A stretch of DNA of 64,000 nucleotides from Solitalea longa (GCF_002920915.1 NZ_PQVF01000002.1:124375-188374), one strand, 5' to 3'; positions 24,009 through 33,458 are shown, counted from the first letter of the stretch. The notes: generated by a model not told the origin, from the sequence alone. Program-made: numbers and translations.

Positions 24009-26915
24009 TTACAAATTATATCCAATAGAAATATAACCAGTAGTTCCTACCATTGGGTTCCCCCAAGCTTGTCGGTATGACTGGTTTGTTAAATTTGATG
24101 CACCTAACTTGATGATTGTTTTATTTTTAGGAAATGCTTTAGAAACTTGAGCATCTAAACTACCATATGCAGGAATTACTGCTCCATTAGATGCCTGAAG
24201 ATTAACTCCGACAAATGATGATTGCCAGATGAATTCTTGTTGCCATCTGTAAGTAAGGTTAAATCCGAAATCTGTTTTAGCAATATTACGGTTACCTACA
24301 TTTACATTGAAACGATATTCAGGAGTATTGAACTGAGCATACATTCCATCTAAATCTTTTTCATTAGTAAGTTTATTGAAAGATACGTTACCACCCACAA
24401 CAAAGTTTAAAGGCAATGAGTAATCCATTCCTAATGCCCATCCCCAAGTATTAATAGTTTTTGTGCTATTTACTGGTAATGAATAAATATTTTGTTGAGT
24501 TTGACTTACAGGTTGAACGAGAACTTGCTCTCCCATAAAGTTATTGTAGTCACTTTTATAAACGTAAGCGTCAATTAAAAGCTTTCTATTCACTAATGCT
24601 TTATAACCCAACTCATAAGAAACTACTTTTTCAGGCTTGAAATCAGTAAATTGATACTGTTGAGGATTCCCAGCTTGTACAGACTCTAATGAATATACCG
24701 GACCAGATAATAATCCATAACGTTCACGTAAAAATGGTAAGCCTCCGATTAGATGTGCTTGTGGGGTTACCAAATCAATATATTGGTCTTGTGTAGTTGG
24801 GATACGGAAACCTGTTTGATAAGAGGCTCTGAAATTATGATCTTTTGCAACTGTTAATACAGCAGAAAGGCGTGGTGAGAATTGACCTTCAAAGTTCATA
24901 TTTTTATCATAACGTAATGACCCTGAAAGTTTCAACTGGTCATCAAATAATTTTTTACCTAATTGAATATAAGCACCCCACTCTTTGATATTAAACTCGC
25001 CACCATTTTCGTCAAGAGCAAATAAGGTTTTCTCTGAGTTCAAATCATAGATGCGGTAGTTACCTCCAACTAACATTTCCATGAACTTAATTTCATTCAT
25101 GAAATTGTACATACCTTCAACTTGGTAAAGATTGGTTTTATCGGCAAAACGGGCTCCTACGCCATTTGCATCGCCTGGAATTGATTTTTCACGGACTGTT
25201 TTAGCGGCAGCATCAAATTCAGCAGTACCTGGCATTAATCTACCTTGATCTGCAGTGGTGCGTGCCTGAGTATTAAAATTGCCAAATCCTCCTTTTGCAG
25301 CAGCAGTGGCAGCCGCAACTGCTTCAGTAAATGCAACAGGTTGAGGTTTTCCGGCTAACATTCCTTCTTGATATTTAGCTTGAAATGTACTCGAATAGGT
25401 TGTTAATGCACCGGTAGCATAGGTACCGAAGTACTGCTGAAACCAAGTCTGGCTGGGTTTCCAGGCCTCATTTATACCTGCACCTAACGTACCTGAAGCA
25501 TAGCTATCACCTGCGTCTTCTTGAGTAGTATATGCGCGAACATAAAAATTACTTCCTTTTACTTCTGCCTTGTATTGGCCCATATTGAAGTTTTTGATTG
25601 AATAACGATCAGCACCTGTATACACCGTTGTTCCGTAGCCATAGCTACCTTGTACAAAAGCTTCAACATTTTCGTTAATACGATAATGAAATGCGCCATT
25701 AAACTTCAAATTTTTGGTATTATAATCAGTAAGGTCACGCTCATTATATCCTGTACGGGATACATAAGTGTTATCTTTTGATGGCATCATTCCATCAAAA
25801 ATAGCCTGAGGTGTAAGAACTCCACCTGTTGCATCTGATAATTGCTTAATTCCATTGCCCAAAGGATTTCCTGGAGTTAAAGCAGCAGGTAATAACCTTT
25901 CGTACATATTTAAATTCAACTCATCTCCATAAGTATTTACCCCGTTATAAGCTGGATTCGTAAACTGAGCACCATTATTTAAATTAAACCCATTTAACAA
26001 GCTTTGATCACGCATATCACTAGCTTGCCAATCATCTGCACCTAACATTTCAAAATTAAGTTTAAAGGCAAACTTGTTATTAAATGCCTTAGCGTATCGT
26101 AAAGCTACATCGTAATAAGGAGTGTTTGTTTTACTACGATTTGATTCACTTAACATACCACCTTTTATTAAGGCGCTAAAACCTTGATAGTTGAAAGGAC
26201 TTTTACTGTTTAACAAAACAATTCCAGTAATAGCGTTAGGTCCGTAAAGTGCCGAAGCTGCTCCAGGAAGCAATTCTGCATTCTCCATATCAAGTTCAGT
26301 GATACCAACAATATTTCCCACTGAAAAGTTCAAACCTGGAGCCTGATTATCCATACCATCAATGAGCTGAACCATTCGGGTATTACCATTGGCATTGAAT
26401 CCTCTTGTACTCACTGACTTAAATGTTAAAGATTGAGTACTCATTTCCACTCCTTTTAAATTAGCCAATGCATCATAAAATGAAGGAGCAGGAGATGATT
26501 TGATTGCTTGAACGCCCATACGTTCAATTGATACCGGTGACTCAAGAATTTTTTCTTCCACCCTTGATGCGGCAACAACAACTTCCTGACCAAGTACGGC
26601 CTCGGTTTCAAGTTGAATAGCCAAATCGGTGGTATTTCCGGTAACATTAACTTCAAAAGGTTTAAATCCAATTGAACTCACAATAAGTACAAATGGAACA
26701 GGTGTGGTGGTTTTTAATGTAAAGTGGCCTTTCGCATCAGTAGCCGTACCTGTTTTCTTGCCCTTAATAGTTACACTTACTGCCGGTAATTCCTCTCCCG
26801 TTGCTTTGTCTTTAACAGTTCCACTTACAGTCACAGCATTTTGAGCAAACGCAACAACCTGTAGCAACAGAAAAAAAGCCATTAATAGCCAAAATCTCTG
26901 GTAATTGTGTTTCAT
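24009..26915 (-). CDS. TonB-dependent outer-membrane receptor
   Basis: Protein of 968 residues. Signal peptide 1-24 (VAFAQ), carboxypeptidase-regulatory-like domain (about 28-110: SGTVKDKATGEELPAVSVTI), plug (about 115-230: VVVAASRVEEKILESPVSIERM, ending AALYGPNAITGIVLL), then a long barrel with C-terminal TGYISIGYNL. It imports an unidentified ligand across the outer membrane. It is divergent from a penicillin-acylase-family gene whose promoter region shares a 13-bp motif with its own leader, so the two may be co-regulated and handle the same amide-containing compound. Confidence 0.92.
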   Translation of the reverse strand: MKHNYQRFWLLMAFFLLLQVVAFAQNAVTVSGTVKDKATGEELPAVSVTIKGKKTGTATDAKGHFTLKTTTPVPFVLIVSSIGFKPFEVNVTGNTTDLAIQLETEAVLGQEVVVAASRVEEKILESPVSIERMGVQAIKSSPAPSFYDALANLKGVEMSTQSLTFKSVSTRGFNANGNTRMVQLIDGMDNQAPGLNFSVGNIVGITELDMENAELLPGAASALYGPNAITGIVLLNSKSPFNYQGFSALIKGGMLSESNRSKTNTPYYDVALRYAKAFNNKFAFKLNFEMLGADDWQASDMRDQSLLNGFNLNNGAQFTNPAYNGVNTYGDELNLNMYERLLPAALTPGNPLGNGIKQLSDATGGVLTPQAIFDGMMPSKDNTYVSRTGYNERDLTDYNTKNLKFNGAFHYRINENVEAFVQGSYGYGTTVYTGADRYSIKNFNMGQYKAEVKGSNFYVRAYTTQEDAGDSYASGTLGAGINEAWKPSQTWFQQYFGTYATGALTTYSSTFQAKYQEGMLAGKPQPVAFTEAVAAATAAAKGGFGNFNTQARTTADQGRLMPGTAEFDAAAKTVREKSIPGDANGVGARFADKTNLYQVEGMYNFMNEIKFMEMLVGGNYRIYDLNSEKTLFALDENGGEFNIKEWGAYIQLGKKLFDDQLKLSGSLRYDKNMNFEGQFSPRLSAVLTVAKDHNFRASYQTGFRIPTTQDQYIDLVTPQAHLIGGLPFLRERYGLLSGPVYSLESVQAGNPQQYQFTDFKPEKVVSYELGYKALVNRKLLIDAYVYKSDYNNFMGEQVLVQPVSQTQQNIYSLPVNSTKTINTWGWALGMDYSLPLNFVVGGNVSFNKLTNEKDLDGMYAQFNTPEYRFNVNVGNRNIAKTDFGFNLTYRWQQEFIWQSSFVGVNLQASNGAVIPAYGSLDAQVSKAFPKNKTIIKLGASNLTNQSYRQAWGNPMVGTTGYISIGYNL

Positions 26916-26928
26916 AAATTTTAAGTAA

Positions 26929-26950
26929 TTAGGTTCCTAAATTGGTTATA
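26929..26950 (-). promoter_or_regulatory. Motif block upstream of TonB receptor (shared 13-mer plus dyad)
   Basis: On the minus strand TATAACCAATTTA (26950-26938) runs into the dyad TTAGG-AA-CCTAA (26940-26929), 14 to 35 bases before the start codon. The 13-mer recurs exactly at 27083-27095 facing the other way. A variant half of the dyad (AGGCTCCTAAA) lies at 26951-26961. Confidence 0.5.
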
Positions 26951-27082
26951 AGGCTCCTAAAATATTAAAAAAAGGGGAATAACAAATTTTTTTATGCTTG
27001 CAGAAGAATATTTTTTTTCAACATCTATAATATTCTCAACATATTGTTTTGTTTCTTGAAATTAGTTCCTAATATTATTTCA

Positions 27083-27095
27083 TATAACCAATTTA
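27083..27095 (+). promoter_or_regulatory. Shared 13-mer upstream of penicillin-acylase gene
   Basis: TATAACCAATTTA ends 9 bases before the ATG at 27105. It is identical to the motif before the divergent TonB receptor gene (26950-26938, minus strand). A related TTAG-TTCCTAA element lies at 27062-27072. Confidence 0.5.
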
Positions 27096-27104
27096 AAACA
27101 AACA

Positions 27105-29534
27105 ATGAAGATTTTTAAAGCCATTGCGCTACTGGTGGTTTCAGGAGCACTGTTTTACCTAATGGACAATAAAACAGGCCCGATACCTCCTCTAGGGCGA
27201 TTTTTGAGTCCATATATGGGTTTTTGGCAAAACGCTGAAGTAAAAAAAACTGAAAAAGAACAAAGCTTTTCATTACCGGGGGTAAAAGAAGAGGTGAGCA
27301 TTTTGTACGATGAAAATCGCATACCGCATATTTTTGCAAAAAATGATTACGATGCTTATTTCGCGCAGGGGTATGTTACTGCAAAGGACCGTTTATGGCA
27401 AATGGATTTCCAGACACGTTTTGCTGCCGGAAGAATCGCTGAAGTTATAGGCGATAAAGCCATTGAACTGGATAAATATAAACGTCGTAGCGGAATGGTG
27501 TATGGTGCCGAACAGTCATTAAAAGGTATGATGGAAAATCCTGCCAGCCGTATGGTTGTTGAAGCTTATACGGCAGGCATAAATGCATACATCGCTTCAT
27601 TATCTCCTAAAGAATATCCTATTGAATTTAAAATTCTGGATTATAAACCCGAGGCTTGGACCCCTTTAAAATGTGCCTTGTTACTAAAGCAGATGACCTC
27701 TACTTTAGCCGGAGGTTCTGACGATTTCTATTTAACCAATATTTTAAAACAATATGGCCCTTCGGTGGTCAAGGACCTTTTTCCTGATTATCCATTTCGC
27801 GAAGACCCTATCATTCCTGTGGGAACTAAATGGGCATTTAATCCATTAAAAGCTCCAGAAACGCCTTCGAGCTTCATTGCCATGATGACCGATTCAATTC
27901 ATCCCCAGGAAAAAATTGAAGGTATTGGCAGTAATAACTGGGCTGTTTCGGGTTCAAAAACCGCCAGCGGATTGCCAATTTTGTCCAATGACCCTCACCT
28001 CGATTTAACCTTACCTAGTATCTGGTATCAAATTCAAATCGTAACCCCTACCATGAATGTTTACGGTGTATCATTACCGGGTTCGCCACATGTAATAATT
28101 GGTTTTAATAAAGATGTAAGCTGGGGAGTAACTAATGTTGATGCCGATGTTTTGGACTGGTATCAGGTTAAATTTAAAGACAATAATAAAGATGAATATT
28201 GGTGGAACAATAAATGGAACAAAACCACCAAACGAACAGAAACTATTGGCGTACGAAACGGAACATCAATTACTGATACGGTTATTTACACTCATCAGGG
28301 ACCTGTGGTTTATGATAGTCCACAAGAACCATTTAAAGACTTTGTTCCTGTTGGTACCGCAATGCGGTGGATCGCTCACGATAAATCAGATGAACTTGCA
28401 ACGTTCTATAAATTAAATCGGGCGAAAAACTATAACGATTATCGAGAAGCATTAAGAAGCTACGTGGCTCCTGCTCAAAACTTTGTATTTGCCGACAATC
28501 AAAATGATATCGCCATTACTCCTAATGGAAAATATCCGTTGAAATGGAAAGAACAGGGAAAATTTGTTCTCGACGGAACTGACCCTAAAAACGATTGGCA
28601 GGGTTGGATTCCTGCTGAGCAGAATCCTACGGTTAAAAATCCTGAAAGGGGTTTTGTTAGCTCAGCTAACCAATCAAGTACTGATCCAAGCTACCCTTAT
28701 TATTTAAACTGGGAGTTTGCACCATATGAGCGTGGTACGCGGATCAATCGTCGTTTGGCACAAATGAACCACATTACCGTTGATTCAATTCGTAGCTTAC
28801 AAAACGATAATTATAGCATTCATGCCGAAAATGTTAAAACAATAATGATCTCTTTGATCGATCAAGGTGATCTAAGAAAGAAAGAAGAAGTTGAAGGCTA
28901 TCGATTATTAAATAACTGGAACGACTACTATAACGCCAATGAAATAGCCGCAACCATTTTTGATGAATGGTACAGTTTGTTAAGACAGGCCATTTGGGCA
29001 GATGATTTTAGCGGAAAAGGCAGTATTATGCGTTTCCCTTCTAGAGATCGTACGGCACAAATAATTCTGCACGAGCAAAATTCGAAATGGGTGGACAATA
29101 TAAAAACTCCTCAAAAAGAAACATTAGCGGAATTGGTAACCCAAACTTATAGCGCTGCCATTGACAGTTTAACGCAAGCACATGGGCCAATGGGCGAAAA
29201 ATGGCAGTGGGGTTATGTAAAAGACACCTTTGTTCCGCATCTTGCCAAAATCCCAGGATTTAACAGTAAGCATTTGTTCAACGGTGGTAGTAAAGGTTCG
29301 GTAAATGCATTAAGCCAGCACAATGGCCCATCGTGGAGAATGATTGTTGAATTGGGGGAAAGTGTAAAGGCTTATGGAGTTTACCCCGGAGGTCAGTCGG
29401 GTAATCCAGGCAGTTGGTATTATGATAATATGGTTGATACCTGGTCTGAAGGTAAACTTAATGAATTGGTTTATTTACTTAGTCCAACCGCAAAAGACAA
29501 ACGAATTATCTCTGTAGTTAAATTAAATAAATAA
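27105..29534 (+). CDS. Penicillin acylase family (Ntn-hydrolase) amidase
   Basis: Protein of 809 residues with an N-terminal hydrophobic segment (residues 6-20) for export or anchoring. The precursor of this family cuts itself before a Ser that becomes the N-terminal nucleophile; here GIGSNNWAVSG gives Ser276, followed by SNDPHLDLTLPSIWYQ, the usual continuation. Alpha chain is about 25-275 and beta chain 276-809. Members hydrolyse penicillins, N-acyl-homoserine lactones or other amides. Substrate cannot be told; the divergent TonB receptor with a shared motif hints that an imported N-acyl compound is the target. A small membrane protein gene follows after 4 bases. Confidence 0.93.
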   Translation: MKIFKAIALLVVSGALFYLMDNKTGPIPPLGRFLSPYMGFWQNAEVKKTEKEQSFSLPGVKEEVSILYDENRIPHIFAKNDYDAYFAQGYVTAKDRLWQMDFQTRFAAGRIAEVIGDKAIELDKYKRRSGMVYGAEQSLKGMMENPASRMVVEAYTAGINAYIASLSPKEYPIEFKILDYKPEAWTPLKCALLLKQMTSTLAGGSDDFYLTNILKQYGPSVVKDLFPDYPFREDPIIPVGTKWAFNPLKAPETPSSFIAMMTDSIHPQEKIEGIGSNNWAVSGSKTASGLPILSNDPHLDLTLPSIWYQIQIVTPTMNVYGVSLPGSPHVIIGFNKDVSWGVTNVDADVLDWYQVKFKDNNKDEYWWNNKWNKTTKRTETIGVRNGTSITDTVIYTHQGPVVYDSPQEPFKDFVPVGTAMRWIAHDKSDELATFYKLNRAKNYNDYREALRSYVAPAQNFVFADNQNDIAITPNGKYPLKWKEQGKFVLDGTDPKNDWQGWIPAEQNPTVKNPERGFVSSANQSSTDPSYPYYLNWEFAPYERGTRINRRLAQMNHITVDSIRSLQNDNYSIHAENVKTIMISLIDQGDLRKKEEVEGYRLLNNWNDYYNANEIAATIFDEWYSLLRQAIWADDFSGKGSIMRFPSRDRTAQIILHEQNSKWVDNIKTPQKETLAELVTQTYSAAIDSLTQAHGPMGEKWQWGYVKDTFVPHLAKIPGFNSKHLFNGGSKGSVNALSQHNGPSWRMIVELGESVKAYGVYPGGQSGNPGSWYYDNMVDTWSEGKLNELVYLLSPTAKDKRIISVVKLNK

Positions 29535-29538
29535 TAAT

Positions 29539-29877
29539 ATGCTATTTTTCTTAATATTTATCATATGTGCTATATTGCAAATAATGCTTCCGTGGTGGAT
29601 CATCATGGTGATTCCATTCATTTTAGCATTATGGAAAAGTGAAAAAGGTTCAAAGACATTTATTTCGGCGTTTGGAGCTATTTTCCTGAATTGGTTTTTA
29701 TATGCATTTTTTGTTCATTTTAAAACCGAAGGAATTTTAACCGTCAAAGTTGCTGAAATGCTAACTGTAAAATCGCCTGTGGTATTAATATTTATAACCG
29801 GAATTATTGGAGGTTTGGCAGCAGGAATAACGGCTATAACAGGTCATTACTGCAAAAATCTGATAAAAAAACAATAG
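29539..29877 (+). CDS. Small multi-pass membrane protein
   Basis: Protein of 112 residues with three or four hydrophobic helices (MLFFLIFIICAILQIMLPWWIIMVIPFILALW, then FLNWFLYAFFVHF, then VVLIFITGIIGGLAAGITAITG). Its ATG lies 4 bases after the penicillin-acylase stop, so the two are co-transcribed. I do not recognise a family. Inner-membrane location is likely; function unknown. Confidence 0.75.
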   Translation: MLFFLIFIICAILQIMLPWWIIMVIPFILALWKSEKGSKTFISAFGAIFLNWFLYAFFVHFKTEGILTVKVAEMLTVKSPVVLIFITGIIGGLAAGITAITGHYCKNLIKKQ

Positions 29878-29933
29878 AGTAAATACTCTTAAAGATAAAC
29901 GATTGTTAAATAACTTAGTCGTTTCTTTACCCT

Positions 29934-29964
29934 AGCCTCTGTTTCAACCACAGAGGCTTTTTTT
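29934..29964 (+). terminator. Rho-independent terminator
   Basis: 9-bp stem AGCCTCTGT / ACAGAGGCT with a 7-base loop followed by a run of T on the plus strand. Ends the acylase operon. Confidence 0.9.
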
Positions 29965-29981
29965 ATGCGATACAGGTTGAT

Positions 29982-29989
29982 TACTTTTG
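29982..29989 (+). promoter_or_regulatory. -7 box for a possibly leaderless GTG gene
   Basis: TACTTTTG is an exact TAnnTTTG match and ends only 4 bases before the GTG at 29994. Transcription would begin at or next to the start codon. It follows the terminator of the preceding operon, so the gene needs a promoter here. Confidence 0.5.
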
Positions 29990-29993
29990 CACC

Positions 29994-30980
29994 GTGAACA
30001 AACCAACTTCCCAAGAGATCTTCTCCATTAACAACGAGCAAACTTTTAATGAGTTTTGTCTTCGGGTTTTTAGGTATCAGGCCCAAACAAACCCGGTTTA
30101 TAAAGAATATTTGAAGCTTATTAAGGCAGACCCTCAATCTGTTAACACTATTTCCGCAATTCCTTTTTTGCCGATCAGTTTTTTTAAAACTCACGATGTT
30201 ATTACTGAAAATCAGCATTCGTCAATTATTTTCAGTAGCTCCGGAACCACCGGTATGATCCAAAGCCGGCATATGGTAGCCAATGTTCAGCTTTATATAG
30301 ACAGCTTTACGAAGGGTTTTGAATATTTCTATGGTTCCCCACAAAACTATTGCTTCCTTGCTTTACTCCCTTCTTACCTTGAGAGAGAAGGTTCTTCACT
30401 GATTTTAATGGTGGAAGACTTGATCAAACAATCCGGTCATGCAAAAAGTGGTTTCTTTTTGCACAACCATTCCGAACTGTTTGAAACCCTGAACGAACTT
30501 GAAGTGCAAGGCCAAAAAACCATTTTAATTGGAGTGACTTATGCCCTACTCGATTTTATTGAAAAATATCCGATGAGTTTAAACAATACCATAATTATGG
30601 AAACGGGGGGCATGAAAGGCAAGCGCAAAGAAATGGTTAGAGCGGAGCTGCATGAGGTATTGGAAAAAGGTTTTGGAGTACGGGAAATTCACTCGGAATA
30701 CGGCATGACAGAACTGTTGTCTCAGGCTTATTCTAAAGGAAAGGGAATTTTTGAATGTCCACCATGGATGAAAATATTAACCCGTGATACTAATGACCCA
30801 CTAAGCTTAACTAATTTAAACCAGTCGGGAGGCATTAACATTATTGATTTGGCTAATCTAAATTCCTGTTCATTTATTGCCACTCAGGATCTTGGTAAAC
30901 TTTACCCCGATAATTCATTTGAAGTGTTGGGCCGCTTTGACAATAGTGATATCCGCGGTTGCAATCTATTGGTTCAATAG
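29994..30980 (+). CDS. LuxE-like acyl-protein synthetase/acyltransferase
   Basis: Protein of 328 residues in the LuxE/PaaK branch of adenylate-forming enzymes. The ATP-binding motif is FSSSGTTG near residue 80, with IPFLPISFFKTH just before it and METGGMKGKR and EYGMTE further on, as in family members. LuxE activates fatty acids and transfers them to an enzyme thiol; stand-alone Bacteroidetes homologues have no confirmed role. The GTG start is right after a promoter element, so a later start cannot be excluded. It converges with the RES toxin gene with no base between the two stop codons. Confidence 0.85.
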   Translation: MNKPTSQEIFSINNEQTFNEFCLRVFRYQAQTNPVYKEYLKLIKADPQSVNTISAIPFLPISFFKTHDVITENQHSSIIFSSSGTTGMIQSRHMVANVQLYIDSFTKGFEYFYGSPQNYCFLALLPSYLEREGSSLILMVEDLIKQSGHAKSGFFLHNHSELFETLNELEVQGQKTILIGVTYALLDFIEKYPMSLNNTIIMETGGMKGKRKEMVRAELHEVLEKGFGVREIHSEYGMTELLSQAYSKGKGIFECPPWMKILTRDTNDPLSLTNLNQSGGINIIDLANLNSCSFIATQDLGKLYPDNSFEVLGRFDNSDIRGCNLLVQ

Positions 30981-31433
30981 TTAAAATAACCGATCGTCAA
31001 AAGCAAAAGGTTTAACCTTTACTATTTCCACCTTTTTCATGTCAGCATGACCTGGATTAATTAGATAGTTAAACTCATCTTCAACAAGAGCCGAGGGAAC
31101 TTTTAATACTAACCCGCCAGATTGACGAACAAAGTCATCACCAAAAAACTTTAAAGAAAAGGGAGATGGAAATTTTTTCCAGTCCAAGGGCAATAGGTGT
31201 AGATCAAGATTTATAACGTGTTCTTCCGGAACACTTAAATGAATAACTGAATAATTAACTGGTAATTGGGTTGCTGGTAGATGAGCAAGTAACTCTAGCA
31301 CACTTAACGCTCTCGTTGATGAAGTATAGATCAAAGATGTTCCTATGCTATTCCAACGGCCTCCAAACAACCTTGATCCAGCCCCACTTAAATCATTTAT
31401 ATACTCATTTCTGGCAATATGGTAAACGTTCAT
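30981..31433 (-). CDS. RES-domain toxin (NAD+-targeting)
   Basis: Protein of 150 residues with the RES fold: VYHIARNEYINDLSGAGSRLFGGRWNSIGTSLIYTSSTRALSVLE in pieces at residues 3-47, keeping the conserved Arg (21 or 26), Tyr36 and Glu47, and a later Ser in VPSALVEDEFNYLINP. Known RES toxins (MbcT, ParT and others) degrade or transfer from NAD+ and stop growth. It overlaps the antitoxin stop by one base (TAATG), a typical toxin-second arrangement that keeps antitoxin in excess. Confidence 0.9.
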   Translation of the reverse strand: MNVYHIARNEYINDLSGAGSRLFGGRWNSIGTSLIYTSSTRALSVLELLAHLPATQLPVNYSVIHLSVPEEHVINLDLHLLPLDWKKFPSPFSLKFFGDDFVRQSGGLVLKVPSALVEDEFNYLINPGHADMKKVEIVKVKPFAFDDRLF

Positions 31434-31921
31434 TAGGCTAACACTCCGTGTTCAATCTTACCTAATTCATTGAGTACAATATTGAACCCCAACGAATTAT
31501 CTAGTAAATTAATGGGGGCTTCTCCACCAAGTATAAAACTGGGTGTTCGCATCCAATTTTTAAAAGTATCCATATTACCAAAAACCTCTTCGCCCCGGGT
31601 ATAAAGTTTTGCAAGCTCAACAGTTTTTTCGGCATATTCAGTTTTCAAAATAGATGAAGAGGTATACCGGTGAAGCGAACGCTCAGAGAGATGCAATACA
31701 GTGGCTATTTCAGCTAGCGAGAATGATATTTTTTTGGCGAGCTCCATAACTGCCTTTTTGGGAATACCGTTACGCGCAATATTCATCCAATCAAACTCTG
31801 ATCGAGGCTGATTAGTGATTTTTAATGCTGTTAACCCTCCCATTAACTGCACTAATTCGGTAGATTCAGATAATTCAACCTTTCCATAAGGAACACCTTT
31901 ATCATGTGCTTCAAAGCTCAT
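31433..31921 (-). CDS. Xre/MbcA/ParS-type antitoxin (DUF2384)
   Basis: Protein of 162 residues. The central part (about 50-95: AVMELAKKISFSLAEIATVLHLSERSLHRYT) is a Xre-like helix-turn-helix, and the C-terminal part (about 100-160: KLYTRGEEVFGNMDTFKNWMRTPSFILGGEAPINLLDNSLG) is the toxin-binding DUF2384 domain. It should neutralise the RES toxin and repress its own promoter. An inverted repeat 10 bases upstream is the likely operator. Translation of the toxin is coupled through the one-base overlap. Confidence 0.92.
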   Translation of the reverse strand: MSFEAHDKGVPYGKVELSESTELVQLMGGLTALKITNQPRSEFDWMNIARNGIPKKAVMELAKKISFSLAEIATVLHLSERSLHRYTSSSILKTEYAEKTVELAKLYTRGEEVFGNMDTFKNWMRTPSFILGGEAPINLLDNSLGFNIVLNELGKIEHGVLA

Positions 31922-31930
31922 ATTGTGAAG

Positions 31931-31953
31931 TTTGTCATAAATTTACAGACAAA
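31931..31953. promoter_or_regulatory. Toxin-antitoxin operator candidate
   Basis: TTTGTC-N11-GACAAA, a perfect inverted repeat starting 10 bases before the antitoxin start codon. Antitoxins of this class commonly bind such a dyad. Confidence 0.5.
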
Positions 31954-31972
31954 TTTCATGAATTTAAAATTT

Positions 31973-33388
31973 TTAAAAGTTTCTGCTAACAAATTCCTGA
32001 ACATTTAGTGACATGAATCGATTCACAATTTGTTCAGCCGCAATCTTATTATGTTCGAGATGAAGATTCTTCATGCCATTATTTTCAAAATTATAGGCAT
32101 GCTTCAATAAGTAATCATCTAAAAACTGAAACTCCTCCGAGGTCCAATAACCATTGATCGGATCAACTATTCCATCATAATCCGACCCTAAGCATTGAAT
32201 ATCCCAGGCGAACAAGCCATTTGCGTCGAGTAAAATCGCAATATGTTCTATTTGGCGCCAAACCAATCTCGACCAATTATAAAGTATCTTTTTTCTCAAT
32301 ATACTGCCTTTGGTATTTTCGAGTTCAGCCTTACTGGCAATTCTACGTTCATCCAGTTGAACGCCAAACAATCCTCTTGATCGGGCTATCAGCAATAATT
32401 CATCATCATAAAAATTAATCTCCTCATCAACAAAAAAATGCCGATCAGTTTCATTTCCACAAACTCCACCATGACTGGCTACTATTGGAATTCGTTCGTT
32501 TGAATATTCAGTCGCCAGCATATCGAAATATTCCAATCTCGATTTCCGGCTCATATGCTTAATATCAATCAATATCCGTTTGCCATTGGTATTATCAAGA
32601 AGTTTTCGGGCAACTGATTTGCCAAGTTCTGTGAACCCTTCACCCAATTTATAACTCTGATCACAAACAGTTCCAACAATGCCTTTTAAACTTTTAGCCT
32701 GACCACATAATTCATTATAAAAATGATGAGCAAAAGTGACAAACAATGGTTTATGAGGCCAGTTTTTAACCTTGTCGAGATTGCTTAATATTAAAGCTTC
32801 CTCACTGGGTTTATTAACCGGATCCATTCCGGTTCCCAAAGCATGACAGCCTTCAAACGTAATAAGGATCGCTATGGTGAAAACCGGATCATTTTCGATC
32901 AATAAAGATTCTACCTCAGCATAACTTTTAACAATAACATACCGATACTTTTGATTATCGATGGTATAGATCTTACCATCCAATTGTTGCAGAAATGCAT
33001 ATTCCTGTTCCAAATCGGTAAAGTAATCTGCTGAGGACTGTATAAAATCAACACGCTTCTTCCCTACTCCGGTGATAAAATTGTTAACCACATCTGAAAT
33101 TTTTCCAGAGCCTAAATGATTATTAAAGAACAATTTTTCAATAGGATATAATGAGGCACAAATCAAACCTACATTACCATAGCCTAATGCTGTTAAATTA
33201 GATTGAGAAAAACGGGTTATTCCTCCAACAAAATTTAAAAGCTTATCCGATAAATTTGGGGGATCATAATACCAGATAGATGAGCGGTCATTAGTTCTTG
33301 AACTGTTTGTTCCTTGCTCTCTGTTAAAACTTTGTCCATAAGATTTCATGGTAGGGTGACAATGAATGTCAGCGAAAACATTTTTCAT
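31973..33388 (-). CDS. Amidohydrolase-superfamily, membrane dipeptidase (M19)-like hydrolase
   Basis: Protein of 471 residues without a signal peptide. Metal-binding pattern of the amidohydrolase fold: DIHCHP at residues 7-12, a central Glu in LITFEGCHALG, HH in TFAHHFYNE, DIKHMS, and IVASHGG, ending with LGSDYDG. HxD/DxH, the bridging acidic residue, two later His and the final GSD-DG are arranged as in M19 renal-dipeptidase-like enzymes, but overall similarity to classic members is loose. It may hydrolyse dipeptides or another amide. Separate from the toxin-antitoxin operon (51-base gap). Confidence 0.75.
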   Translation of the reverse strand: MKNVFADIHCHPTMKSYGQSFNREQGTNSSRTNDRSSIWYYDPPNLSDKLLNFVGGITRFSQSNLTALGYGNVGLICASLYPIEKLFFNNHLGSGKISDVVNNFITGVGKKRVDFIQSSADYFTDLEQEYAFLQQLDGKIYTIDNQKYRYVIVKSYAEVESLLIENDPVFTIAILITFEGCHALGTGMDPVNKPSEEALILSNLDKVKNWPHKPLFVTFAHHFYNELCGQAKSLKGIVGTVCDQSYKLGEGFTELGKSVARKLLDNTNGKRILIDIKHMSRKSRLEYFDMLATEYSNERIPIVASHGGVCGNETDRHFFVDEEINFYDDELLLIARSRGLFGVQLDERRIASKAELENTKGSILRKKILYNWSRLVWRQIEHIAILLDANGLFAWDIQCLGSDYDGIVDPINGYWTSEEFQFLDDYLLKHAYNFENNGMKNLHLEHNKIAAEQIVNRFMSLNVQEFVSRNF

Positions 33389-33458
33389 AGTATTGATTTT
33401 TAGATACTTAAATATACTAAATCAGCAAATCAAAGTAATCACCCACACTACTAAAAGC

